In this document: positions 51,289 through 62,175 of the stretch, piece after piece
Numbering within the stretch: position 1 is the first letter of the stretch
Layout of the letters: every line of letters starts with the position of its first letter
NCBI GenBank assembly: GCA_024867545.1
Contig: JANFNE010000001.1
Coordinates: 310,001 to 374,000, forward strand
Reading direction: 5' to 3'
Source: Phytopythium helicoides
Lineage: Eukaryota; Oomycota; Peronosporomycetes; Pythiales; Pythiaceae
Length of the DNA: 64,000 nt
Program-made: the position numbers and the translations under genes
The notes under the pieces: generated by a model
What the model saw: the letters and a program-made list of their open reading frames with translations, nothing else
Told to the model about the DNA's origin: nothing
Database searches by the model: none

Positions 51289-52673
51289 TCACATGACGGA
51301 GCATCCAGAACCACCGCCTAGACCGACACATGTTCCCTTGGCCGAAATCTCAGCTTCGTCTGGATCCTCCTCAACCACCGTCGTGGAGCTGATCGTTGTC
51401 ATGGTGGCAGCTGTTGCAGGCGCGTCGCTAGTGGTTGTGAAAGCCTCGGAGATGACAACTTCGGCCACTGAAGTAGACTCGGTGGGTGACATCGGCGTCT
51501 CCACCGGTGCTTCGACAGCCTCTAAATCTTTCATCGGGATCTCAGATGTAGCAGCAGCAGCCTCTGTAGAAATAGTCGAAGTATCCTTAGCTGGTTCTTG
51601 AGGGGAATCAACTGTCTTAGCCACCTCTGTCGGCACTTCCATTGAGTGCTCTGCCTCGCGCTCCGACGCCGCTGATTGCTCCGTGATGCTGCTTACAGGA
51701 GGCGTATTTTTCGTTGAGTCGTTTGCAGCAGGTGCAACAACGGCTTCAGGCTCCTCCGCTTTGGTTGGAACGGCTGTCGGGCTGGCTGGAGCCATGACTG
51801 ACATGGACGTCTGACTCACCAGGCTGCCGTGTCGACTCCGAGCATCCATCTCGGACGCATCGCTGTCCACACGGTCGGCACGGCTGAGTTCGTCGGCCTT
51901 GGCGGGGTCGTTGGCAATCGCATCGGCATTCTTGACGAACGAGCTTGTCCGGGTCTTGCCCTCCAGCTTCACGAGAGAGAAGGCAAGTGGCTTGCTGTTT
52001 TTGGTAACGCCGCAACCAACAAATCCTTCGGGGGCATCCGATTTGGGCTTATGGAAGAGTGCAAGAGGCTGGTTGTACGTTTTGCGAATGCGGTTCGAGT
52101 CCACGACGGTGAGCCGAACATCTGCGTCTCCGCTGTGAACGATCTGAGCGTGCGATAGGCAGACATCAGAAGATCGACACAAATATAACGAGTGGGGAAA
52201 CCGCTGAGCACGCACCGTGTCGGGCGTGAAGCCATCCTTCTCGACCGCCAGGAACATTTCGCCCTTGATGCCCATCTGGTGAAGCGTCACGCCGTCGCGG
52301 ATACCCGAGACCTTATTGTTAAGCGAGTACCCGTTGCCGTCCGACGTTCTCAGCACAAACGGCGTGTTGTATGTGAGTGGAGCATTCGAAGCTGCCTGCT
52401 TGTCTCCTCGTGCGGGTGAGCTGTGATGAAACGCAAAAAAAGAAGCGTAAGTTGTTGTGAACTCCAGAGAAAAGGGAGGGATTTATCAAAAGTCAAGACT
52501 CACACAATAAACTCGGCCTCTTTGAAAACGAGTCCATCCTTGGACGGCGGCATCACCAGCATCACCTGGCTATTCTTGCCCTGTTCGATAAAGCCCAGCG
52601 CCTTCAGCTCGGCCTGGTTGCTGGTCGTTGCAGCTTTCAGCTGGATGACATCGCCGAAGTGGATCTCCGTCAT
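51289..52673 (-). CDS. CaaX-tailed protein with beta-rich N-terminus, three exons
   Basis: Exons 52673-52504, 52420-52216 and 52143-51289 give 409 aa. Residues 1-195 are beta-rich (MTEIHFGDVIQLKAATTSNQ; TPFVLRTSDGNGYSLNNKVS; GIKGEMFLAVEKDGFTPDT; DADVRLTVVDSNRIRKTYNQ), like a beta-trefoil or fascin/MIR-type fold, though I cannot name it. The remainder is Thr/Ser/Glu/Ala-rich and disordered. The last four residues CSVM form a CaaX box (Met at X favours farnesylation), preceded by a Cys/Gly-rich tip (GTCVGLGGGSG). A peripheral membrane location is therefore likely. The 72-nt second intron (52215-52144) is in frame and stop-free. Confidence 0.75.
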
Positions 52674-53399
52674 GGCGACTGGCAGCTGGAGCGAGTTCGC
52701 TTGCTGTGGAGTGCAGGAGCCTTTTCCCTCTCTTGCGGCCTGAGCGGAGAGTCGCGGAATGCCAAAGCAACGGCGACAGCCTCGAAACTACCACCTCCAG
52801 TCCCAAAGACGCAAAACCACTCGAAACGGGGCGTGATGCTATTGATAGTTCTCTTGGGGTGGGAGATCTCATCCTGGATGAGGCGCGATGTCGCCCTGAT
52901 GGTCTTGTCTCGATCTAAGCGGGAATAGCATGCCGCCTGAGGAAAATAGCTTGAGGCCACAGATAGAGGTGACGCGGCCGACCTGGCTGCCTTGTTGATC
53001 TGCTTGACGCTCGCTACTGAAGTACGCTAATTTATTGGAACTTCGCGTTACAAAATGAGTGGCAAGAAACCATCCAGGCAGAACGACACACGCACCATCG
53101 GATTTTGATCGCAACTTCATTTAGGGTTGCATCCAAACGGGACTGCAAAGGCAAAAAGCAGCAAACGAAAAACACGCAACAAGCACAGGCGTACACAACC
53201 ACATTCTTCTTCGTTCGTCTACTCTCCACCTCTCCACCCATCATTCTTTCACCCCGTCCACCTCGCACTTGCACGCACACAGCTTCCGCGATGCGGGTGT
53301 TCGATCCGTCCGCACGTGTTGCATCGAAGACGATTTTGCGTCGAGGGCGGGCGGGGCGGTACGTTCTACAAACTTGTCGCACTGGCAGACACGTGCCGA
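52674..53399. other. Intergenic between CaaX gene start and kinase stop
   Basis: 726 bp. It includes the CaaX-gene promoter and the 3' flank of the kinase gene; short frames on both strands lack motifs. Confidence 0.45.
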
Positions 53400-56282
53400 C
53401 TAGCCGTGCATCTCCGACGTCGGCATGTACGTGAAGCCCTCAAAGTGGGCCTGCGCGCGGTGCGTGGCACCCAGCTCCTGTGTGACGGGCGAGTCGCGGG
53501 CCAGCTCGCGCGTGAAAATGTTGGCCACGTTGGTCGTGTCGGCCTCACTCGAGACGACGGGCTTGAAAGGCGGTTCAATCTCGCGCTTCATCAGTAGGTC
53601 GAAGTCAATGCTCGCGAAGAACGGATGATCCATGATTTCCTGAGCACCCGAGGGGCCTGAGCCAAGGCGCTTAGCCGGATCACGACGCAAAAGCTGGAAT
53701 CATCAGAGCATGTTAGTTTCCTTGAACAGAGAAGACTTATATCAATAAAAAAAAAAGTCGTACCCCAGTGAGTAGGTCCTTTGCGTCCTCAGAGAAAGAC
53801 TGAGTAAAGACAACGTCGCGGTGCAGAATGTTGTGGAACATGCGCTTCCGGTTGCGATCGAAGAAAGGTGTCTGTAAATCAAATCACATGCGTCAGCTTA
53901 TCCAAGACACGGTAACAGTCACGGAACAAAGTCACCAGAACTCACCTGTCCGGTCATCATTTCATACAGCAGCGTGCCGAAGCCCCACCAGTCGACAGCC
54001 TTGCCGTACGGCAGGCCCTTGAGCAGCTCGGGAGCAATGTACTCGGCAGTACCGCAGAATGTCTTGGCTCCGTCGGGAACATCAACGTTTTCCTTCGACA
54101 GACCAAAGTCCGTGAGCGAGATAAAGCCCTTGTCATCCATTAGAATGTTTTCGAGCTTCAAGTCACGGTAGGCAATGTTCAGGTCGTGCAGATGTGCCAT
54201 AGCCAGCAGTAGCTGCGCGGCGTAGAAGCGAGCGCGCTTCTCACTGAACTTACGCGACTTACGCAGGTGGAAGAAGAGCGAACCACCGTTGTAGTAGTCC
54301 ATGACGAGGTAAAGCTTATCCTCGTTCTGGAACGCATACCGCAGACGCACAACGAACGGGTGGTCAATGTCACGCAAGATGCGGCGCTCGGACTTGGTGT
54401 GCTCGACCTGGTTCTTGGCGAACACCGAGGCCTTCTTCAGCACCTTCATAGCGTAGATGGCGTTCGCGTTGACCATGTTGTCGGGCACCTTCTTGCGGAC
54501 GAGCATGACCTTGCCGAACGCGCCCTTACCAATGACCTTGAGCAGGTCGAAGTCCTCAACGGAAAGTTTCGAGTTGCCCGCTTGGCCGGCGTTCGACTGC
54601 GTGCGGCCATTGTTGTTGCCGTTGTCCGACATCTGCGTGTCCGAGCGCGCACGCATGGCCATGGCAGCGGCGTCCGGCGTGTTGGCAGCGTCGCTAGCAG
54701 TGCGGTTTAGTCGCGGGTACGCCGGGGCCTGGTTGCCACCATTGTTGATAGTGTTGTTGTTGGCGCGCGGGCCCTCGGTAGCGCACTCAGTACACACGCG
54801 CTGGGCCGTGCTGGACCCGGGCAGGAAAAGTCTGTCGCGCGAGCACGCGTTGCAGACGGCTCGGTGGCACATGCGGCAGTGGTGGCGGCGGTCGAAGAGC
54901 GTAAAGTGGAACAGGCAGAGGTTGCAGTGCTTCTCGCTGCCGCCGGGCCCGAAGCGCGAGTTGTTTGCCTCGCGGCGCGACGTCTGCCGGTCGAGCGTGG
55001 GCTGGCCGAGGTTGTTGCCGCCGGCCGGGTTGGCGTTCATGAGCGCGCCGGGCGCCGACATGGGCGGCGTGGGCACGGGCTTCTCTCCGTCGACGTACGT
55101 GTTTGCGTCGCGGACCTCTAGGAAGCGGAAGAGCGCGTCCTGGATGGTGTTAATGCAGAATGCCGTGACGTAGTAGTGGTTCGAGTGCATGCGTGGCGGT
55201 CGGCCGGCCGAGAGACACGTGCAGCCCGTGCGGTGCGGCGCGTCTCCGTCGAGCTTGCTCTGGAAGGGCAGGTCGTTGCTCTCCCAGTACATGGTGCGGT
55301 GCGCGAGGATGGACTTGACCGACTGGGCGTCTCCGTCCTCGATACGGTGGCTGGACTCAACGAGCGCGATGGCTCCGTTGCGGCGCATGAGCTGGTCTCC
55401 TCGCGAGTGCAGCAGGTACTTGATGAGCACGCCTCCGTACGAGTAGCCGAGGAAGTATACGCGCCTGGCGGGGCAGCGCGCGATGAAGTTGTCCCAGATG
55501 GAGTCCATGTGCTCCTCTGGGGACGCGGATCCTGGGATGGGGACGCGCTGCTTGCCGTCGCGCAGCACGATGACGTTCTTGTTGGGGTTGGCGACGAGGA
55601 TGCCGTATCCTTCGTCGAGCGCCTTGCGGAAGTAGGCGAGCATGGAGCCCGAGTGCACGCCCGTGTGCAGCACGAGTCCCCTGGACCATAGGCCCGGGTA
55701 GAGTCCCCTGGAGACGGCGACGAAGACGAGTAGCTTCTTGCACGTGTCAAAGTTGCTCGACACGAACACGTTGGCCTTGACGGGCGCGTCCGCGGACGGC
55801 AGGAAGACCTCCTTGAAGCCCAGCTCCTTCTTCATCGAGTCGTGCACGTACTTGACGACGGCGTTGATGATCTCGTCCTGGTGGACGGCCATGTCCGTCT
55901 CGTCGAGCAGCCCCTTGCCCGTGGCCTTGAGCTGGATCATGCCGCTCGCGTCCATCGTGTACAGCGGGTGGCTGAAGGGCAGCGGGCTGCCGCGGCCGCT
56001 GTCCGCGCCGGCCGCGGCCAGCCCCGAGCCGTTGGACGCGTGGCCGCGCGTGGACGGCTGGCCGCCGCGTGTGGACGGGTGCTGTGGCTGCTGCGGGCCG
56101 CCGCGCGAGGACGGCTGGCCGTTCCACGAGGCCGGCGGGTAATCAGTGCCGTTGCTCATGGTGCGGCCGGACGACGAGTGCGGCGCGGGCGCCATGACGG
56201 CGGCCGGCGCGGCCGGGTAGTACTTGTCCGGCGCCTTGCCCTTGCTCTTCTTGCGGTTCCACGGGAAGCGGAAGGACGACAT
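53400..56282 (-). CDS. Arb2-like hydrolase / FYVE / AGC protein kinase fusion
   Basis: Exons 56282-53946, 53871-53764 and 53693-53400 (introns 74 and 70 nt); 912 aa. Residues about 110-430 are an Arb2-type alpha/beta-hydrolase domain (VSRGLYPGLWSRGLVLHTG; GILVANPNKNVIVL; WDNFIARCPARRVYFLGYSYGG, nucleophile Ser281). An FYVE finger spans about 452-502 (HCNLCLFHF...RRHHCRMCHRAVCNAC...QRVCTEC). An AGC Ser/Thr kinase starts at 578: GKGAFGKV P-loop, AMKVLKK lysine, YRDLKLEN catalytic loop, TDFGL, and T-loop GAKTFCGTAEYIAPE. The C-terminal AGC tail has a hydrophobic motif FEGFTYMP. A PI3P-recruited kinase phosphorylated at T-loop and hydrophobic motif is the simplest reading. Whether the hydrolase is active is unknown. 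Confidence 0.92.
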
Positions 56283-56283
56283 G

Positions 56284-56480
56284 GCTGCGGACGCGGATGC
56301 GGACGTCGGTTAGCGGACGGGGATCCTGTGGACGCGGACGCGGATGCGGACGCACCTCGTGGACACTAGGCTGCGGACGGGGCCGGCGGCGCTCTCGGGG
56401 GTTCGATCGGTCGGGGGGCGCGGACGCCGCGGACGCTGCGGACGACGAGCACGCACCCGGGCCGGCCTGGGACTCGAGCG
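56284..56480. repeat. GCGGACG/GTGGACG-rich low-complexity tract
   Basis: Words such as GCGGACGCGGATGCGGACG and GTGGACGCGGACGCGGATG recur through the 5' flank of the kinase gene, similar to tracts at 44270-44690 and in NOT4 introns. Confidence 0.7.
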
Positions 56481-56641
56481 GCGGACGTGGCCGCGGTCGA
56501 ACACTAGAGTGGCTTGACTTTAGACAGGCAGCGCGCGGACCCGGGGCAGGACGCCGCCCCCTCCCTCGCAAGCCAAAGCAGCGGGGGAACTGGACGTCGA
56601 CCTCTTCCGAGCCTACGGTACGACTACAGTACGTCAGCGCG

Positions 56642-56660
56642 CCTCTTGGCGTTTGTATGC
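56642..56660 (-). promoter_or_regulatory. Shared motif GCATACAAACGCCAAGAGG (copy 2)
   Basis: Identical 19-mer to the one before the ankyrin-FYVE-TPR start, here 360 nt upstream of the kinase ATG in the same orientation. Confidence 0.5.
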
Positions 56661-56763
56661 CGCCGCGCGCGGATAGGGCTGTCGCGCAGCGCGAGCGCTG
56701 ATTGGGCCAATCGCGGGCCGCGAGAGGACGACCGCCTGGCGACCGACGCCAGGATCGACCCCT

Positions 56764-56782
56764 CCTCTTGCGCTTTGTATGC
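56764..56782 (-). promoter_or_regulatory. Variant motif GCATACAAAGCGCAAGAGG (copy 3)
   Basis: Differs from copies 1 and 2 at two or three central positions; same orientation, 482 nt upstream of the kinase ATG. Confidence 0.42.
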
Positions 56783-57816
56783 CCACAACGCCACACACCT
56801 AGCCCTGCAGCTTTGCCGCGCATAGGACAGGAGAGAGCTGCCTACTGCGACCGACTCGCAAGGCGCTCACCCACCCCACAGCGTTCGTTTCGCGTCGTCC
56901 GCTCGCACTGCCGCCGACTTGAGCTTGCGACGCCCCGCCGCGCCTGCAGAGCGCCAAGATGGCGCAGCGTGGCGGCGACTGACTGCAGCGCAAGCAGCTG
57001 GAGCGAAGCCATCCGAGGCTCGGGGGAGCGGCAGATTCCGCGCACTATCCATCCATCCACGTGAAATTGGGTCGGTCGCGCAAGCCTCCGTCTTACCGTC
57101 GTCGGCATAGAGCCAGGCCGTGACGTCGACAGCAGAAATAGGCTGCAATGCCTAGGATCCTAGTTTCATGTCACCAGCGAGCACGAGATGCAGCAAAGCT
57201 CTGCAAGAAACTGGCCTTCACGCGGCGAAGTTGCTGTTGCGGTCAACTTTTTTTCCCTCGTCGACTTGAAGCAATTCAACTGACGATTGCATTGCTAACA
57301 AACAGATTGCTCGCTCAACGCCAAATGCCATGCATCTCTGGCGCGCTACACGACTACCCCAATCTTCACTTGCGACGTGTTTGGTGCCATTCCTTCGCGT
57401 TCCTGCAAATCCAAAAAAATAGGCTGTAAACTTTTGTTATAGGCAGTTTAGACTTCCTTGAGCAAAAATGCCTATATGAAATCAGTTGGGATCCTCGGCT
57501 GCGTCCATCCCTCCGATCTTGCTTTCGCGAGATGGCTCCGGTCCGGAGGCAGGTCTGTACCGTAGATGTCGGCGCGCAGCAAGTTGCAACTCCACTACGC
57601 TGTTCGATTGCGGCGCAGCGTACCGTGGATTTCCGCCTGGCCTCTGCTGGTTTTGCCACGTTGAATCAGAAATCTGCGGACCGGACGCCCACAACATGTT
57701 GCTTGCACTGACTCGCTGTTCTTATTTGGCTTCATAGTTTCAACTTGTCCTGCGTGGCGATCTTCGTGGGACGACACGCACTTACTGTACTCCTATCCGC
57801 TGCCTGCGCTGGCCGC

Positions 57817-59823
57817 TCACTTCTCCGACAGCACGCACAGCAACTGCGGCACCACCTCAATGCGGAACGGGCCCGGCAGCGGGAACACCTCGCCGTCCAC
57901 GTTCAGCGGCGTCTCGCTGATCGGGTCGATCACCATGGCATGCACCTTGTGGTAGCCCACGATCTCCGACTTGAGGTAGTCGCCGCCGATGTAGCGCACG
58001 CCCAGGTCCAGCGTCTGCGCGAACGTGCCCTTGCGAGAGTAGATGAGGTCCAGGTTGCCGTCTGACGGGTGCGAGTACTTGGCCTCGAAGTACACGTTCG
58101 AGGCGCCCATGGTCGTGAACTGACCCTCCTCGCGCTGCCACTTGTCGCCGAACTTGTCCTCGCTCGCCGGCCGGTAGATGGCGCTCGCGTCGCCCATCCA
58201 CTTCTTGTCCGTGTACGACTCGTCGTACACGCTGCACATCTCGATGTGGTGCTGGTCGTCCGCGTCCTTGTCCATAATGTCAAAGTACGTCCGCAGCACC
58301 TGCTCGCCCGTCTTCTCGTCCACGGGCACCGAGTCCGACAGCACGTACTGCACGCGGCACACGTGCTTGCGTGGCGCAATCACCACGCGCTTGACCTTGA
58401 GGTACATGTAGCGGTAGACGCCGAGCCAGCGCGTGGCCTCCGACTCGAGCGCGATATCCGAGCCGACGCCCCAGCTAATGCCCGTGCATGAGAATTCACG
58501 ACGGGTCGAGCCGTCCTCGTTCTGTCCCTCGACCGCCATCACGTCCAGCGGGCGAATCTTGCGCTTGATGATGCAGTACACGGACGCCTCGTGGGTCGGC
58601 GTGCCGACGCCCACGCCGAACGCGTTGTCCGTGCCGGCGCAAATGAGCGACACGGGCGTCGTGGCCACAAGGTGGCGCCACTCGTCCTCGGGGCGAGCGA
58701 ACACGCCGTTCATAAACTCGTTGACGGTGCCGTCGCCGCCCACGAAGACCATGGCCTCATACTTCTTGCTCAGGTCAAAGCTGGCGCCGATGTCGCGCGC
58801 GTGGCCGCTGTAGGTCGTCTCCTCGACGTCACACTCGATGCCCGCGAGCTCGATCAGCGACTGCCACTTGCGCCAGACCTCGCGGCCACGGCGCTTGCCC
58901 GAGTGCGGGTTGACAACCACCTTGATCTTGCGCGTGGCTTCCATCGGCACACGCGCCGACCACTTGGTCAGCGTCTGGAGAGCCTCCAGCCAGCGGCGGG
59001 CCTCCTCGAGGTCCTCGAAGCGGATGTGCAGCAGCTCGTACTCGCGCTTGAGACGGCGCTCGCGCTCGCCACGGCCGGGGGTCATGTAGTGGATCGTGAG
59101 CTCGGGAGCCTTGCTACCTGTGGCAAGACTGGCAGCCAGGATCTCGTCGTGGCTAATGCGCACGCCCTTGACCTTCTTGCGGAAGGTGGAGGTGCGGCGC
59201 GCGCAGAAGCCGTCACGGTCGATCTGCGCGTCCATGGCGCGCCAGACGCCAGCAGCGTTGCGCAGCTGCACGCGCGCCGAGACGACGCACTCGATGGGGA
59301 ACTCTCGGAAGCGCAGCGTGTGCATCTCGCGCACAACGTCGCGCGCCGAGGCGGCGGTGGAGAATCGGAAGCGCACACGGCGCTGGTCGATGGCCTCGAC
59401 GGCGGCCGCGCGGCGCGGGCAGCTCCAGCTCTTGGAGCGCGCGAGCATGGGTGCGACAGTGTCTGCGATCGGGCTGCTGGCGCTGTCGGCGTCGCTCTCC
59501 TGCGTCTCGAGGCGCTGCAGCTGCTGCTTGGCGGCCACGAGCGGCACGGCCACGGTGGTGGCGCGGCGGAAGTGCGCGCGCGGCGTGCTGTCCTCAGCCG
59601 CGTCGCTGAGCTGGCGCTCGACCACGAGTCGCTCCCAGGCCAGGCGCTTCTGCGCCAGGTCGCGGTCGGGCCCCTCGTGCTTGGACAGCGACGACGCCGT
59701 CCGCGCGGGCGTGCGCTCGTCCTCGCTGTCCCAGTCGTCGGCCTCAGGCGCGTCCAGCATCACATCCACGTCCAGCGGGTCCAGCACATCGTCGCGGGGG
59801 CGCGGAGCCACGGCCGCCACCAT
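57817..59823 (-). CDS. Sphingosine kinase / diacylglycerol kinase-family enzyme
   Basis: 668 aa from MVAAVAPRPRDD; the frame is open further upstream, but the region before this ATG looks like UTR. The middle (about 155-300) resembles a PH-like lipid-binding module (VRFRFSTAASARDVV ... HIRFEDLEEARRWLEALQTL). The catalytic DAGK/SphK domain follows: KVVVNPHSGKRRGREVWRKW, then VFVGGDGTVNEFMNGVF (nucleotide-binding GGDGT), then ICAGTDNAFGVGVGTPTHEA and SCTGISWGVGSDIALESEA. The C-terminal lobe is intact through NVDGEVFPLPGPFRIEVVP, where D-G-E is the family's conserved acidic end. Expected reaction: ATP-dependent phosphorylation of sphingoid base, ceramide or diacylglycerol; which one cannot be settled from sequence. 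Single exon; cytosolic, membrane-recruited. Confidence 0.88.
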   Translation of the reverse strand: MVAAVAPRPRDDVLDPLDVDVMLDAPEADDWDSEDERTPARTASSLSKHEGPDRDLAQKRLAWERLVVERQLSDAAEDSTPRAHFRRATTVAVPLVAAKQQLQRLETQESDADSASSPIADTVAPMLARSKSWSCPRRAAAVEAIDQRRVRFRFSTAASARDVVREMHTLRFREFPIECVVSARVQLRNAAGVWRAMDAQIDRDGFCARRTSTFRKKVKGVRISHDEILAASLATGSKAPELTIHYMTPGRGERERRLKREYELLHIRFEDLEEARRWLEALQTLTKWSARVPMEATRKIKVVVNPHSGKRRGREVWRKWQSLIELAGIECDVEETTYSGHARDIGASFDLSKKYEAMVFVGGDGTVNEFMNGVFARPEDEWRHLVATTPVSLICAGTDNAFGVGVGTPTHEASVYCIIKRKIRPLDVMAVEGQNEDGSTRREFSCTGISWGVGSDIALESEATRWLGVYRYMYLKVKRVVIAPRKHVCRVQYVLSDSVPVDEKTGEQVLRTYFDIMDKDADDQHHIEMCSVYDESYTDKKWMGDASAIYRPASEDKFGDKWQREEGQFTTMGASNVYFEAKYSHPSDGNLDLIYSRKGTFAQTLDLGVRYIGGDYLKSEIVGYHKVHAMVIDPISETPLNVDGEVFPLPGPFRIEVVPQLLCVLSEK

Positions 59824-60860
59824 GTTGGTTTCTCGCCGGCTTGGCTTCGGAGCAGGTGCGATCGCTACGGTAGCGGAAATGGAAAAGTGAAGGCAACTGG
59901 CGGGCGGAATGCGAGGTGGAGTTTTTAGCGTAAACCTACGGTACAAACAGAGAACCGGACGGAAAAACGTCGCACGCGAACTTTCTCAGCGATACTTGGC
60001 TCCAGTATGCCGCCAGGTGTTTACGGGCCAGCGGGAGCGTACCCCTCACGCGCGACTATCAGCATTCTATTGACTATATGCGATCTAAAGGCCGTCGAAG
60101 CATATAATTCAAGTCACTTCTCAGCTAATCAGCCCACTGGATCTCGCAGTCCATGAATTCTAAAAGGTATTCCGGCAAACGTGAAGGGCGAGATGATGGC
60201 GCTTCGCGATTACGAGAGCAAAGTGCTTGCGCCGCTCCGCAAACGCGATGACGCCGTGAGTGGTGGTGACGCCAAGTCGGAGATGGCGACGCCGCTGTTC
60301 TCCAGGTAGGACGAGAAGGTTGAACGAATGCCGCGTGTCTGCGGCTCCAAGTCGGCGATGACGCCCCGCGGACGAGAATCCGCCCGAGTGGATACTGATT
60401 TCGTCCGCCCCGCACTGCGCTGCACTGCTCCACTCCAATCCGGTGGCACCTTCAACTCTCGAGGTCGTCGGTTTCGGCGGCGCCTCTTTCCGCTCCCGCA
60501 TCTGGGCGATTCGTGGCGGCGACGCTCCTCTATGGCGCGGCGGCGATGCTTGAACTGGCGATTCGTCTACACCACGTCCAGTTGCGTTACAAATCGCAGG
60601 AAATGCGTCGTGAATTTGTGCCTCATGGCCAGAGTGGCCGCCTGCATCCTGCGCCGCCCCGCGCTCTATCAGAACTTGCTACAGCTGCTCGGGGCGGAAT
60701 TTGCAAACTTTGATGCAAATTTCGCCCGCGTCCACTACCACCGCGGCTGTGCGGTATTGAGGTGCGCGCTGGGACAACGCTCGCCCTCGACATGATATAG
60801 CGGAGACCGAGCTGATGGCTTCACGGCGCCACGGGAACGGCCGGCGTATCGTACAGCTGG
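59824..60860. other. Intergenic, 1.0 kb
   Basis: Promoter side of the lipid kinase, then 3' flank of the DHHC gene. Overlapping frames on both strands (60160-60800) show no motif. It contains the inverted repeat at 60692-60727. Confidence 0.42.
60692..60727. repeat. Inverted repeat GGGCGGAATTTGCA / TGCAAATTTCGCCC
   Basis: Two 14-nt arms with one mismatch around an 8-nt loop, about 135 nt beyond the DHHC stop codon. Each arm resembles an E2F-type site (TTTCGCCC / GGGCGGAA); alternatively it is a 3'-end hairpin. Confidence 0.7.
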
Positions 60861-61951
60861 CTAGCAAATCTCCAGGTCCTCGGGGCTGCAGCGGAAGCCC
60901 TGCACGATCTCGATCTCGTGCAGCGCGCGCACCTCGGGCCGGGGCAGCAGCCACGACGAGCGGAACCCATCCGTACCGCAAATGACGCTTAGATGACGCT
61001 CGAGACGCGATTTGGACTTGGACCCGCCGCGCGCGGCCAGCTGCTCGGCGATGATCGAGTAGATCGGGTCCAGGTAGATGCTGTAGAGCTCCATGGCGAG
61101 CATAGCCCCGCAAAAGAGCCCAAACACGCTCGCAGCCGCAGCGAGCCACAGCCCGAGCTTCCCGGGAACCTGGCCGGGATTGAAGCCGCACCAGTACAGC
61201 CCCTTGCTGCAGAACAGGTACTGGAGCAGCACGAGCGAGACGGCGTGGAAGCTCGTCACCGACACGTACAGCAGCAGCAGCAGGAACGCCTTGTGGTTTC
61301 CGATGCCTACGCAGTTGTTGACCCACGGACTGTCGAGCGTCACAACAACACCGGTGAGTCCACGAGCGAGAAGCCTCGTTGAAGCAGGGGCTCTCAACGC
61401 ACCAGTGGTGGTCGTGGAGGATCACGCAGCGCTCACACGTATCGCAGTGCATGGCCCTGAAGATTCCAATCGCCGTCAGCACGCGTGGCATCAACAGTAG
61501 ACACACGGGCGTGGACGCCGGCAACCCACCTGGAGGGTCGGTAGAAGTTGCACTCGTCGCAGAAGACGAGCAGCGATCCGTCGTCCTCAGTGTGCTCGAA
61601 CTCGCGCAGCGGCATCTCGTCCTCGACCTCCTCGTACTCGCTCTCTGCGCCGTTGTCGTCCTCGCTCTCGGCGCCGCCGGGCACGAATCCCTTGAGCGAG
61701 GCCGGCACGGTGCCCGGATTGGTGGTGAGCACCACGAGGTGGCTCCAGAAGACCATGCCGAAGAGCGCGAGGAACCAGAGCGCCTGCAGCACGCCGAGCG
61801 GCGAGAGCAGCCCGACGGAGAAGTCGACGGCCTTGAGCACGCCCCAGAGCGCCAGCGCGATCACGCACCACGCGAACGTCGCGATCATGAGCCCCGCGGG
61901 GTCCCAGACCAGCCACCAGCGCCGCCGCGAGGCCGCCGACCGCCGCGCCAT
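60861..61951 (-). CDS. DHHC-type protein S-palmitoyltransferase, three exons
   Basis: Exons 61951-61530, 61456-61403 and 61329-60861 (two 73-nt introns) give 314 aa. Splicing restores the Cys-rich domain exactly: FCDECNFYRPSR|AMHCDTCERCVILHDHHC|PWVNNCVGIGNHKAF, containing the catalytic DHHC and the zinc-binding Cys/His set. Two membrane spans precede it (AGLMIATFAWCVIALALWGV; LQALWFLALFGMVFWSHLVV, ending with the TTNPGT loop) and two follow (FLLLLLYVSVTSFHAVSLVL; LWLAAAASVFGLFCGAMLAM). The family attaches palmitate to cysteines of cytosolic-facing proteins at Golgi, ER or plasma membrane. An acidic insertion (ESEDDNGAESEYEEVEDE) sits between TM2 and the Cys-rich domain. Unspliced reading hides the DHHC motif. 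Confidence 0.92.
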
Positions 61952-62175
61952 CTCGCCGAGGGCCTGGATTGCTGCGGCATCGCGCGACGAACGCGCGAGA
62001 CTCGGTAAGCGTATAAACTGCGCAACGGCATGGTCGCTTGGTGCCGTGCAAACTTCAACCTTGGAGAGACTTTCCTATCCCGCTTTCCCGTGCAGCGCGT
62101 CCTGCATCCTTCCCAGCAATCCTCGTGCAGCGCTTTCCCGTCGGCGTGGCCGATCTTTGACGTTGACGCCCTCAA

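Larger units (their letters stand above)
56283..57816. other. Intergenic, 1.5 kb, kinase promoter side
   Basis: Starts with GGACG-rich repeats (56284-56480), then holds two copies of the CATACAAA..CAAG motif (56642 and 56764). The distal half contains a GC-rich frame and AT-rich DNA near 57400-57480, with no recognised gene. Confidence 0.5.

Noticed and set aside
53408..56282. Possibility that FYVE and kinase parts are separate genes
   Set aside because: One uninterrupted exon of 779 codons covers the Arb2-like, FYVE and most kinase sequence, so separation would require ignoring a continuous frame.
58591..59928. 445-codon plus-strand frame over the lipid kinase
   Set aside because: Antisense of the DAGK/SphK exon, whose GGDGT and VNPHSGK motifs fix the coding strand.
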